Of a stretch of DNA of 5,897 nt, positions 1 through 5,897 are shown piece by piece. Source of the stretch: Bacteroidales bacterium. GTDB taxonomy: Bacteria > Bacteroidota > Bacteroidia > Bacteroidales > VadinHA17. The stretch lies in the NCBI GenBank assembly GCA_031285575.1, contig JAITVX010000175.1:1-5897 (forward strand). The letters are read 5' to 3'. The notes beneath the pieces were generated by a model. It searched no databases and had not been told where the DNA came from. It worked only from the letters and a program-made list of their open reading frames with translations. Within the stretch, counting starts at the first letter, position 1, and every line of letters begins with the position of its first letter. The position numbers and the translations under genes are program-made.

Positions 1-1
1 G

Positions 2-475
2 GATAAAACGTTTTCGGAGAGTATTTACACGTTACGAAAAACTCGACAGAATGTTTTGGGCATTCCTGCTGATAGCGTTAATTATGGATGCAATCAAATA
101 GCGTTAACAGGCCTTAAATAAATTTATAATATTCGGTACCAGAAATGCTGATGATATAGAATATTGGGAAATGGCAAATATTCCTATTCCAGATCCTATG
201 ATTATGTTGATATGATATATAGAACTCAAAAAGCGTTAAGTTATGAACATATACCATGTCACGCACATTTTATGTCTAAGAGTGGTGATGAATTGATTTT
301 TGAAGCCTGTTGGCAGATGTACTTTGGAAAAATATTTTATAAATACATACCCAGGCCTTTATTTGATAATTTTACTTATTGTGAAGAAAACACATTGTTG
401 GATAACGGTATTCGGAAGATAACCCTTTACAAGAATCCGGAAGACTTTGGGAAGCCACATTCAGTTGTTCGATAA
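2..475 (+). pseudogene. Unrecognised coding sequence broken by frameshifts (C-terminal part, 5' end off the window)
   Basis: I do not recognise this protein. Three reading frames join into what looks like one broken gene. Positions 2-118 are open from the window edge (reading DKTFSESIYTLRKTRQ near the start and YGCNQIALTGLK at the end) and stop at TAA 119-121. Positions 114 to about 205 continue in the next frame (NKFIIFGTRNADDIEYW, then ANIPIPDP). Positions 197-472 return to the first frame (YDYVDMIYRTQKALSYEHIP, then FEACWQMYFGKIFYKYIPRP, then a charged tail) and stop at TAA 473-475. The two shifts are opposite in sign, so they cancel and the outer parts are in register. The third part has no convincing start: TTG at 164 lies in what looks like out-of-frame sequence, and the first ATG is at 212. 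It is rich in Tyr, Phe and Ile, with no signal peptide or clear membrane span. It could instead be a short real ORF from 212, or an intact gene carrying sequencing errors. The broken-gene reading is inference. Confidence 0.45.
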
Positions 476-729
476 TGGTCATTTAGACGTAGATTAGGAA
501 TAGATAGTATTGCGCATAAACTTACAAAAGACAATATGAACCAGTGGATTTACCTGTTGTTATTACAAAGAATAATTGTAGTTTGGGAACAACAAAAGTA
601 ACAAGATTCCTGGACGCAAATAATCAATTAGTTGAAAAGGCGTCTTTGGCAAAGAAAAAAGAAATAAAAGAATATTTGGATGATGGTATCACAGTTGTAT
701 ATGAAAAAAATGAAATTATCATGCGGTAG
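476..729 (+). pseudogene. Coding remnant without an ATG start, possibly the tail of the preceding broken gene
   Basis: No family is recognised. A stretch open from 520 to the TAG at 727-729 encodes YEPVDLPVVITKNN followed by a Lys/Glu-rich segment (EKASLAKKKEIKEYLDDG) and ends VVYEKNEIIMR. Its only ATG is the next-to-last sense codon; the nearest alternative start is GTG at 544. This suggests the 3' end of a longer gene rather than an independent one. Immediately upstream, the frame used by the preceding fragment stays open after its stop and reads GIDSIAHKLTKDN at 497-535. Just before that, another frame reads FDNGHLDVD at 468-494. These pieces could belong to the same ancestral protein, interrupted by further single-base indels. 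That join is inference from reading flow only. A genuine short GTG-started gene (61 codons) cannot be excluded, but no ribosome-binding or promoter signal favours it. Confidence 0.35.
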
Positions 730-785
730 GGAATGGATCACCGGTTAATTGTAAATATAGTTCAAACTTTAGAAATTAGTAAACC

Positions 786-984
786 TTGCCCCGGATTCAT
801 ATTGCAATCATCAACGCCAGACGTATGCTGCTGGATATATTTCATGACATCAAACCCGCTGCAAAATTATCTCAATGAATTTTGCTATAAATTCAACAGG
901 AGATATTTTGGCGAAAACCTATTGGACAGGTTGATGATAGCCTTTGTAACATACAAAAATAATTTTAGGATAAATAACGGATAA
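786..984 (+). pseudogene. C-terminal remnant of an IS1595-family (ISXO2-like) transposase, frameshifted
   Basis: Two overlapping frames together spell the characteristic C-terminus of IS1595-type DDE transposases. From 786 one frame reads LPRIHIAIINARRML, then LDIFHDIKP, ending at about 857. From 859 the next frame reads LQNYLNEFCYKFNRRYFG followed by a leucine-rich DRLMIAFVTYKNNF and stops at TAA 982-984. The family signature is HLQxYLxEFCYRFNRR followed by an FDRLL-like segment, and the match is close. At the junction (855-860) about two residues are missing, which fits a small deletion of around 5 bp. Nothing resembling the N-terminal zinc-binding or catalytic DDE portion was seen upstream, so the element is truncated as well as frameshifted and cannot be active. 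The single-frame ORF from 733 (83 codons) is misleading: its first half (SKPCPGFILQSSTPDVCC) is out-of-frame translation of the transposase. Confidence 0.75.
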
Positions 985-1000
985 TCATATAAAAAAATAC

Positions 1001-1022
1001 TCAAAATTTGATGTGGATACCC
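1001..1022. repeat. Possible outer end (terminal inverted repeat) of the IS1595-like remnant
   Basis: Seventeen bases after the transposase remnant's stop, the sequence ends in GGATACCC. Read on the opposite strand it begins GGGTATCCACATC. IS1595-family elements usually have terminal repeats starting with G-rich triplets and lie within a few tens of bases of the transposase stop, so position and composition fit an element end at 1022. The partner end is not visible in the window, so this rests on position and composition only. Confidence 0.2.
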
Positions 1023-1042
1023 TGAAAAAAATCAACATATAA

Positions 1043-1073
1043 TTCGTTTAATTAATAGTTTTTGTTAATTTTG
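1043..1073 (+). promoter_or_regulatory. Probable Bacteroidota-type promoter for nifJ
   Basis: TAATTTTG at 1066-1073 is an exact match to the Bacteroidota -7 consensus TAnnTTTG. Nineteen bases upstream, TTCG at 1043-1046 is one mismatch from the -33 element TTTG. Transcription would start near 1080, leaving a leader of about 35 nt. That leader is A/T-rich and has no Shine-Dalgarno sequence, as is usual in this phylum. The box lies outside the neighbouring insertion-sequence remnant, so nifJ appears to keep its own promoter. Confidence 0.6.
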
Positions 1074-1114
1074 CGCCCGAAAGAAAAATCTTATTTAAAT
1101 AAAAATAATTTTAA

Positions 1115-4100
1115 ATGATGAGCACTAAAAAGTTTATAACATGCGACGGCAATCAAGCCGCATCGCATGTTGCGTATATGTTTAGCGAGGTAGCTTGCAT
1201 ATATCCTATTACGCCGTCGTCAACCATGGCGGAATATGTTGATGAATGGGCAGCCAACGGACTGAAAAACATGTTTGGAGAAACGATTAAGGTTGTTGAA
1301 ATGCAGTCGGAAGCAGGCGCTGCCGGAGCATTACACGGAGCCCTTCAGACAGGAGCCCTCGGAGCAACATTTACCGCATCGCAGGGACTTTTGCTGATGA
1401 TCCCCAACATGTATAAAATGGCTGGCGAACTTCTTCCGGCAGTATTCCATGTTTCGGCACGTACGGTTGCAGCCCATGCGCTTTCGATTTTTGGCGACCA
1501 TAGTGATATTTATGCAACCCGCCAGACCGGCTTTGCAATGCTTGCAAGTGGAAGCGTTCAGGAAATAATGGATTTGGCAGGCATTGCCCACCTTGCAGCA
1601 ATCAAATCGAAAGTTCCATTCCTTCATTTCTTCGACGGTTTCCGTTCTTCAGCAGAAGTTCAGAAAGTTGAAGTTATGGAAATGGATGACCTGAAAAGAC
1701 TTGCAGACTTTGACGCAATACAGAGATTCCGCGATAACGCTCTTAATCCCGAGCATCCCGTAACAAGAGGAACAGCAGAAAACCCCGATATATTCTTCCA
1801 GGCAAAAGAAGCCGTAAACCCGTTCTACACTCCTATTCCCGATATTGTTAATTCCTACATGGAAGAAATAAACAAGATTACGGGGAGGGAATACAAACCG
1901 TTTACTTACTATGGAGCTTCCGATGCCGAAAATATCATAATAGCAATGGGCTCAATAACCGACACCACAAAAGAGGTTATTGATTATCTTGCAAAAAAAG
2001 GTGAGAAAGTAGGACTTCTTTCAGTACACTTGTACCGCCCGTTCTCAGCCAAATATTTCTTTAATGTTCTTCCGAAAAGCGTTAAAAAAATTGCAGTGCT
2101 TGACAGGACAAAAGAACTTGGAGCAAACGGCGAACCGCTGTACCTTGATGTAGTTGAGCTTTTTTACGGAAAAACAGAAAGGCCTCTTATTGTAGGTGGA
2201 CGCTATGGTCTCAGCTCAAAAGACACCACTCCTGCACATATACTGTCGGTGTATGAAAATCTGAAACTGAAAGAGCCTAAAAACGGCTTCACGGTAGGTA
2301 TTGTTGATGACGTAACATTTACGTCGCTGCCGATTTTACCCGATATAGACGTTGCTGAAACAGGTACCTATTCAGCAAAATTCTACGGACTTGGCTCTGA
2401 CGGAACCGTAGGCGCAAACAAAAACTCTATTAAGATTATTGGCGACACAACCGACAAATACTGTCAGGCATATTTTGCATACGACTCGAAGAAATCGGGA
2501 GGTATCACCACATCGCACCTGCGTTTTGGCGACAAGCCGATACGTTCTCCGTATCTTGTAAATACGCCCGACTTTGTTGCCTGCCATGTGTCTTCGTATC
2601 TCGACAAGTATGACATGCTTAAAGGGCTGAAGAAAAATGGCATATTCCTCTTGAACTCTATATGGGACGCAGAAGAGACCAAGAAGCGCCTGCCAGACCA
2701 CATGAAAAAATATATGGCCGATAACGGCATACGCCTTTATATTATTAATGCAACGGCTATTGCAGAAGAATTGGGGCTTGGTACACGTACCAACACCATA
2801 ATGCAGGCTGCATTCTTCAAGGTTTCGAATGTGATTCCTTATGACAAGGCCGAAAGCGAAATGAAAAAAGCCGTTTATAAAAGCTATGGACGCAAAGGAG
2901 AAAAGGTTGTAAACATGAACTATGCCGCAATCGATAAAGGCTCGGCGGTAATCGAAGTGCAAATACCTGCAGAATGGGCAGGTATAAAAGTTGAACCGGC
3001 GGCTGACGACAGAGATATTCCGGCATTTATAAAGGAAGTCGTGGAACCCATAAACGCCATGAAAGGCGACGACCTGCCTGTGAGCGCTTTCAAGGGAAGA
3101 GAAGATGGAACATTCCCTGCCGGGACTTCGCAGTATGAAAAACGTGGTATTGCCGTAAACGTACCCGAATGGCAGCCGGCAGAGTGCATCCAGTGTAACC
3201 AGTGTGCTTACGTATGCCCTCACGCAGCAATACGCCCGTTCCTTATGAACGACGACGAAGCCGCAACAGTTCCTGCCGGAACCGAATCCATACAGGGAAT
3301 ACCCGGAGCGTTGAAAGCATACAAATTCAGAATGCAGGTGAGTGTTCTTGACTGTACAGGATGCGGTAACTGTGCCGATATCTGTCCTTCTAAAGAGAAA
3401 GCTCTTGTTATGAAACCGCTCGAAACACAAACTGCGGAAGTTGAACGCTGGAATTACATGCACGAGAAAGTGGGTTACAAAGATACTGTTGTTGACAAAT
3501 ACACTAATATTAAAAACAGCCAGTTCTCGCAGCCATTGTTTGAATTCTCGGGAGCATGCGCAGGTTGCGGTGAGACGCCTTACGTTAAAGCCATAACTCA
3601 ACTGTTTGGCGACAGGATGATTGTTGCCAATGCAACCGGCTGTTCGTCAATCTACGGAGGTTCAGCTCCCTCAATGCCATACACCTGCAATAAGGAAGGT
3701 AGAGGTCCGGCTTGGGCAAACTCGCTGTTTGAAGACAATGCAGAATATGGCTACGGACAAATGTTCGGAGTATCGGCCCTTAGAACAAGGCTTGCAAATA
3801 AAATGGCCGAAGCGCTTGAAGCTAAAACAGTAAATGCAGCTACGGCAGCAGTATTTGAGGAATGGCTCAAGGTAAAAGACAATGCAGATGCATCAAGAGT
3901 TGTTTCAGACAATGTAATAGCAGCTTGCAGCGCCGACAGTGCCGAATTTGCAAAAGAAGTGCTGTCGCTGAAACAATATCTCGTTAAGAAATCGCATTGG
4001 ATATTTGGCGGAGACGGCTGGGCTTACGACATAGGTTATGGCGGCCTCGACCACGTTCTGGCATCGGGCGACGACGTTAACGTACTTGTTCTCGACACCG

Positions 4101-4654
4101 AAGTATATTCAAATACCGGTGGACAGGCATCGAAGTCAACACCGGCCGGAGCAGTAGCCAAATTTGCAGCATCGGGTAAAAAGATACGCAAAAAAGATCT
4201 CGGCCAGATGGCAATGAGCTACGGTTATGTATATGTAGCCCAGGTAGCCATGGGAGCCAACAACGCACAGTTCTTTAAAGCCCTTAAAGAAGCAGAAGCA
4301 TATCCGGGCCCGTCGCTCATCATAGCATACGCTCCATGTATTAACCACGGACTTAGAGACGGCATGGGCAAATCGCAGGCACAGACCAAAAGAGCCGTTG
4401 AAGCAGGTTATTGGCACATGTACAGGAATAATCCGCTTCTTGAAGCCGAAGGTAAAAACCCGTTCCAGCTCGATTCAAAAGAACCAGACTGGAGCAAGTT
4501 CCAGGATTTCATCAAATCTGAAGTACGTTACACATCTCTGCTAAAAGCATTCCCGCAGGAGGCCGAAGTTTTATTCAAGGCCGCCGAAGAGAACGCCAAA
4601 TGGAGATACAAGTCGTACCAGAGGCTTGCCACCATGGATTATTCAGACAAATAA
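1115..4654 (+). CDS. nifJ: Pyruvate:ferredoxin (flavodoxin) oxidoreductase, single-chain
   Basis: This cytoplasmic enzyme oxidatively decarboxylates pyruvate with CoA to acetyl-CoA and CO2 and passes electrons to ferredoxin or flavodoxin. At 1179 residues it is normal length for the homodimeric single-chain form. The N-terminal pyrimidine-binding domain (about 1-255) has YPITPSS with T33, the thiamine-activating E66 in EMQSEAG, and R116 in SARTVAAH, which is expected to contact pyruvate. The transketolase C-terminal-like and central domains follow (about 260-640). A two-cluster ferredoxin domain has C691/C694/C697/C701 and C747/C750/C753/C757. The TPP-binding domain (about 805-1170) has the proximal [4Fe-4S] ligands C815, C818, C843 and C1075, GDG at 966-968, and YSNTGGQASKSTP at 998-1010. 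All key residues are present, so it should be active. The gene starts ATG-ATG (1115, 1118); either could be used, with no Shine-Dalgarno to decide. Tandem TAA stops end it. It is flanked by its own promoter and terminator, so is probably monocistronic. Confidence 0.97.
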   Translation: MMSTKKFITCDGNQAASHVAYMFSEVACIYPITPSSTMAEYVDEWAANGLKNMFGETIKVVEMQSEAGAAGALHGALQTGALGATFTASQGLLLMIPNMYKMAGELLPAVFHVSARTVAAHALSIFGDHSDIYATRQTGFAMLASGSVQEIMDLAGIAHLAAIKSKVPFLHFFDGFRSSAEVQKVEVMEMDDLKRLADFDAIQRFRDNALNPEHPVTRGTAENPDIFFQAKEAVNPFYTPIPDIVNSYMEEINKITGREYKPFTYYGASDAENIIIAMGSITDTTKEVIDYLAKKGEKVGLLSVHLYRPFSAKYFFNVLPKSVKKIAVLDRTKELGANGEPLYLDVVELFYGKTERPLIVGGRYGLSSKDTTPAHILSVYENLKLKEPKNGFTVGIVDDVTFTSLPILPDIDVAETGTYSAKFYGLGSDGTVGANKNSIKIIGDTTDKYCQAYFAYDSKKSGGITTSHLRFGDKPIRSPYLVNTPDFVACHVSSYLDKYDMLKGLKKNGIFLLNSIWDAEETKKRLPDHMKKYMADNGIRLYIINATAIAEELGLGTRTNTIMQAAFFKVSNVIPYDKAESEMKKAVYKSYGRKGEKVVNMNYAAIDKGSAVIEVQIPAEWAGIKVEPAADDRDIPAFIKEVVEPINAMKGDDLPVSAFKGREDGTFPAGTSQYEKRGIAVNVPEWQPAECIQCNQCAYVCPHAAIRPFLMNDDEAATVPAGTESIQGIPGALKAYKFRMQVSVLDCTGCGNCADICPSKEKALVMKPLETQTAEVERWNYMHEKVGYKDTVVDKYTNIKNSQFSQPLFEFSGACAGCGETPYVKAITQLFGDRMIVANATGCSSIYGGSAPSMPYTCNKEGRGPAWANSLFEDNAEYGYGQMFGVSALRTRLANKMAEALEAKTVNAATAAVFEEWLKVKDNADASRVVSDNVIAACSADSAEFAKEVLSLKQYLVKKSHWIFGGDGWAYDIGYGGLDHVLASGDDVNVLVLDTEVYSNTGGQASKSTPAGAVAKFAASGKKIRKKDLGQMAMSYGYVYVAQVAMGANNAQFFKALKEAEAYPGPSLIIAYAPCINHGLRDGMGKSQAQTKRAVEAGYWHMYRNNPLLEAEGKNPFQLDSKEPDWSKFQDFIKSEVRYTSLLKAFPQEAEVLFKAAEENAKWRYKSYQRLATMDYSDK

Positions 4655-4674
4655 TAATCGATATTATATTAAGG

Positions 4675-4702
4675 AAACCCCGGATTTCAGCCGGGGTTTT
4701 TT
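4675..4702 (+). terminator. Rho-independent terminator of nifJ
   Basis: A perfect 9-bp stem, AAACCCCGG (4675-4683) with CCGGGGTTT (4691-4699), encloses a 7-nt loop and runs into a T tract ending at 4702. It begins about 20 bases after the nifJ stop. The A residues on the left arm pair with the start of the T tract, so the structure could also act weakly on the minus strand. Confidence 0.93.
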
Positions 4703-4705
4703 CTA

Positions 4706-4713
4706 TACATTTG
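4706..4713 (+). promoter_or_regulatory. Possible promoter -7 box for ruvX-def
   Basis: TACATTTG is an exact match to TAnnTTTG and begins 4 bases after the terminator T tract. The expected start point (about 4720) would leave only about 8 nt before the ruvX ATG, an almost leaderless message. No good TTTG-type -33 element is seen: the expected position (about 4683-4686) lies in the terminator loop. The call is therefore tentative, although the strong terminator upstream means ruvX-def needs a promoter about here. Confidence 0.4.
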
Positions 4714-4727
4714 TTTTTGATGCATAA

Positions 4728-5156
4728 ATGGGGCGAATAATTGGCATAGATTATGGAACAAAACGGATAGGCATAGCGGTTACAGACCCGCTCAATATAA
4801 TAGCTTCTCCGCTTACCACGGTAAGTAGTGCTTCATTCGACGCTTTTATAGACGACTACACAAAAAAGGAAAATGTGGAAGCATTTGTAATCGGATATCC
4901 GAAACAGATGGACAATACTCCCAGCCAGACAGCAAGGCATATAGAGCCGTTTGCAAGAAAGATGAAGAAACGGTTTCCATACATTGACATATTTCTTGTT
5001 GATGAAAGATTTACTTCAGTTATTGCAATGAAAAGCATTATTGCCGGAGGAGTTAAAAAAAGCGACAGACAGAATAAATCCCTTACCGACAAGGTAAGCG
5101 CAGCATTGATACTTCAATCATATATTGATTCAGGAATAGCAATAAAAAAAATTTAA
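4728..5156 (+). CDS. ruvX: RuvX/YqgF-family RNase H-like nuclease (putative pre-16S rRNA / Holliday-junction resolvase)
   Basis: This 142-residue cytoplasmic protein has the full RuvX/YqgF fold. The family is implicated in 16S rRNA 5'-end maturation and in Holliday-junction resolution; which applies here cannot be read from sequence. Visible motifs are IGIDYGTKRIGIAVTD (residues 5-20, with D8 the first catalytic acid), VIGYPKQMDNT (54-64), LVDERFTSVIA (90-100, with E93), and DKVSAALILQSY (121-132, with D121 the last acid). The three acidic positions expected for RNase H-like catalysis are therefore present. The GYPKQMDNT segment departs slightly from the commoner GLPLNMDGT. Length is typical. 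The start is the ATG 25 bases after the nifJ terminator; it places the glycine/aspartate motif at the usual distance from the N-terminus. The stop is followed after 2 bases by def, so the two genes are almost certainly co-transcribed and perhaps translationally coupled. Confidence 0.93.
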   Translation: MGRIIGIDYGTKRIGIAVTDPLNIIASPLTTVSSASFDAFIDDYTKKENVEAFVIGYPKQMDNTPSQTARHIEPFARKMKKRFPYIDIFLVDERFTSVIAMKSIIAGGVKKSDRQNKSLTDKVSAALILQSYIDSGIAIKKI

Positions 5157-5158
5157 AG

Positions 5159-5728
5159 ATGATTTATCCAATTGTAGTATATGGCCATCCGGCACTTAGG
5201 AAAGTAGCGGAAGATATAAAAAAAGAGTATAAAGGACTGAAGTTTTTAATAGACAGTTTATTCGACACAATGTATAATGCCGACGGCATAGGTTTGGCCA
5301 TGCCGCAAGTAGGAAGGCATGAAAGAATCTTTGTTATAGACGGTAACCCCGCTGCAGATGACGAGCCGGCAATGAAAGACTTTAAGAAAACGTTTATCAA
5401 TGCCCACATTACAGAACGGTCGGGTAATATGGCGCCAATGAAAGAATCGTGCCTCAGTATTCCCGGTCTAAGCGAAGAGGTAAACCGCGAATCGCACATA
5501 AGGATAACGTATTATGACCAGGACTGGGAGTTTCATGACGAAACATACGACGGCTACGTGGCCAGGGTTATACAGCACGAATACGACCATCTTGACGGGA
5601 TAGTGTTTACCGACAGGGTAGGTGTTTTGAGGAAAAGGCTTATTAAAGGTAAATTGACAGCAATAAGCAAAGGTTCGTTTGATGCACACTACAGAACCAT
5701 ACTCCAGGGACAGAAATTAAGAGTCTGA
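5159..5728 (+). CDS. def: Peptide deformylase
   Basis: Removes the N-formyl group from the initiator methionine of nascent proteins, a metal-dependent cytoplasmic reaction at the ribosome exit. The 189 residues fit a bacterial deformylase. Motif 1 is GIGLAMPQVG (43-52), motif 2 is ESCLSIPG (96-103, metal ligand C98), and motif 3 is QHEYDHLDG (139-147, metal ligands H140 and H144, catalytic E141). Two positions differ from the usual GxGLAAPQ and EGCLS: M48 replaces the second alanine and S97 replaces glycine. All metal ligands, the catalytic Glu and the motif 1 Gln (Q50) are kept, so activity is expected. Residues 62-75 form a short acidic insert-like loop (NPAADDEPAMKD), common in Bacteroidota-type enzymes. 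The ATG at 5159 lies 2 bases after the ruvX stop, with only an A-rich leader. After the stop the sequence runs into insertion-sequence material. Confidence 0.96.
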   Translation: MIYPIVVYGHPALRKVAEDIKKEYKGLKFLIDSLFDTMYNADGIGLAMPQVGRHERIFVIDGNPAADDEPAMKDFKKTFINAHITERSGNMAPMKESCLSIPGLSEEVNRESHIRITYYDQDWEFHDETYDGYVARVIQHEYDHLDGIVFTDRVGVLRKRLIKGKLTAISKGSFDAHYRTILQGQKLRV

Positions 5729-5759
5729 CAGGACTATGGTGTGTTAACATAAAAAATAC

Positions 5760-5767
5760 TATCTTTG
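5760..5767 (+). promoter_or_regulatory. Promoter-like -7 box between def and the insertion sequence
   Basis: TATCTTTG is an exact TAnnTTTG match followed by CCC, resembling the nifJ box (TAATTTTG followed by CGCCC). No clear TTTG element lies 19-20 bases upstream. It points rightward into the insertion sequence, where the only coding seen is on the opposite strand. It may be the promoter of a gene now displaced by the insertion, a source of antisense RNA to the transposase, or chance. Confidence 0.3.
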
Positions 5768-5774
5768 CCCACTA

Positions 5775-5897
5775 TGGGACTGGATTTCCCAACTTTCGCC
5801 GCACAAAAAGTTAAGCCGATTTTTTGTTAAGGTTCCAGAATTCGTCTATTGTCATGTTTTGTAGCGCTTTGTGTCTTCTGATTTTGTTGTACCAGAT
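5775..5897 (-). mobile_element. Insertion sequence, IS3/rve-type, partial (terminal end and transposase 3' part)
   Basis: The right edge of the window enters an insertion sequence whose transposase is read on the minus strand. Only its last 28 codons and its downstream end are inside. The outer boundary is not fixed. A reasonable candidate is the TG at 5775, which opens a short inverted repeat, TGGGA (5775-5779) with TCCCA (5787-5791), because IS3-type ends start with TG. The real end could be anywhere from 5729 to 5810; the opposite end lies beyond the window. Confidence 0.5.
5811..5897 (-). CDS. IS3/rve-type integrase-core transposase, C-terminal end only
   Basis: Reading leftward from the window edge, the frame gives IWYNKIRRHKALQNM, then TIDEFWNLNKKSA, and stops at TAA (5813-5811). 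The YNxxRRHxALxxMTxxEFW pattern is the typical C-terminus of DDE integrase-core (rve) transposases of the IS3 type and its relatives. The catalytic D,D,E residues, including the Glu that lies upstream of this motif, are outside the window. Whether the element is complete or active therefore cannot be judged. The visible part has no frameshift or stop, unlike the transposase remnant at the left end. IS481-like or other rve-domain families are possible alternatives. The gene converges on def, with 82 bases between the two stops. Confidence 0.65.
   Translation of the reverse strand: MWYNKIRRHKALQNMTIDEFWNLNKKSA

Noticed and set aside
733..984. Stand-alone 83-residue hypothetical protein
   Set aside because: Its second half is the IS1595 transposase C-terminus, and its first half is an out-of-frame reading of the same transposase, so it is a broken element rather than a gene.
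2372..3601. Long minus-strand open frame (409 codons) inside nifJ
   Set aside because: It is fully antisense to a conserved PFOR region. The predicted protein is rich in Cys, Phe, Arg and Val with no recognisable domain, which is typical of a codon-bias shadow of the real gene.
3621..3833. Plus-strand 70-codon frame inside nifJ
   Set aside because: It overlaps the thiamine-domain coding sequence of nifJ in another frame and has no family features.
5164..5499. Minus-strand 111-codon frame antisense to def
   Set aside because: It lies wholly over the conserved deformylase coding sequence, including motifs 1 and 2, with no recognisable domain or start signal.
5733..5777. ACTATGG at 5733-5739 and 5771-5777 as a target-site duplication
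   Set aside because: The two copies are only 38 bp apart with no mobile-element coding between them, so they do not flank the IS and are probably chance.
5791..5812. Inverted repeat AACTTT/AAAGTT near the transposase stop as a terminator
   Set aside because: The stem is only 6 bp and mostly A/T, with a 10-nt loop and no T tract on the transposase strand. It is too weak to call.
1..5897. CRISPR array, tRNA or rRNA gene, riboswitch, or a novel defence cassette
   Set aside because: There is no regular spaced repeat series, no tRNA-like cloverleaf or CCA-ending segment, and no long structured leader. The intact genes are all ordinary housekeeping functions.

Overview
The window comes from a low-to-moderate GC anaerobe, most likely a member of the Bacteroidota (Bacteroidales-like). 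Four things support this. There is no Shine-Dalgarno sequence before the three intact genes, whose leaders are A/T-rich. Several TAnnTTTG-type -7 promoter boxes are present. RuvX is coupled directly to peptide deformylase. Pyruvate:ferredoxin oxidoreductase is the large single-chain anaerobic form. The exact genus cannot be read from the sequence.

Layout: (1) Positions 1-984 are an AT-rich wreckage zone. First comes an unrecognised coding sequence broken by several apparent frameshifts (about 2-729). Then comes the C-terminal remnant of an IS1595-type (ISXO2-like) transposase, itself split by a frameshift (about 786-984). (2) Positions 985-1114 hold the nifJ promoter region, with a good TAnnTTTG box. 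(3) nifJ (1115-4654) encodes a full-length pyruvate:ferredoxin (flavodoxin) oxidoreductase and is closed by a textbook intrinsic terminator (4675-4702). (4) ruvX (4728-5156) and def (5159-5728) form a tight two-gene unit with 2 bp between them. A promoter-like box lies directly downstream of the nifJ terminator. (5) From about 5775 the window runs into an IS3/rve-type insertion sequence. Only the last 28 codons of its transposase are visible, on the minus strand, and they are cut by the window edge.

Functionally, nifJ stands alone as a monocistronic central-metabolism gene: pyruvate + CoA to acetyl-CoA + CO2, with electrons passed to ferredoxin. ruvX and def are housekeeping genes for RNA/Holliday-junction processing and N-terminal deformylation of nascent proteins. 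The block is flanked on both sides by insertion-sequence material, one piece decayed and one apparently fresher, so this conserved core sits between sites of past transposition.

I found no convincing evidence of a previously undescribed system. The most useful second-look items are the decayed unrecognised gene at the left end, the frame-split IS1595 remnant beside the nifJ promoter, the insertion sequence that seems to interrupt the region after def, and the two motif substitutions in the deformylase.
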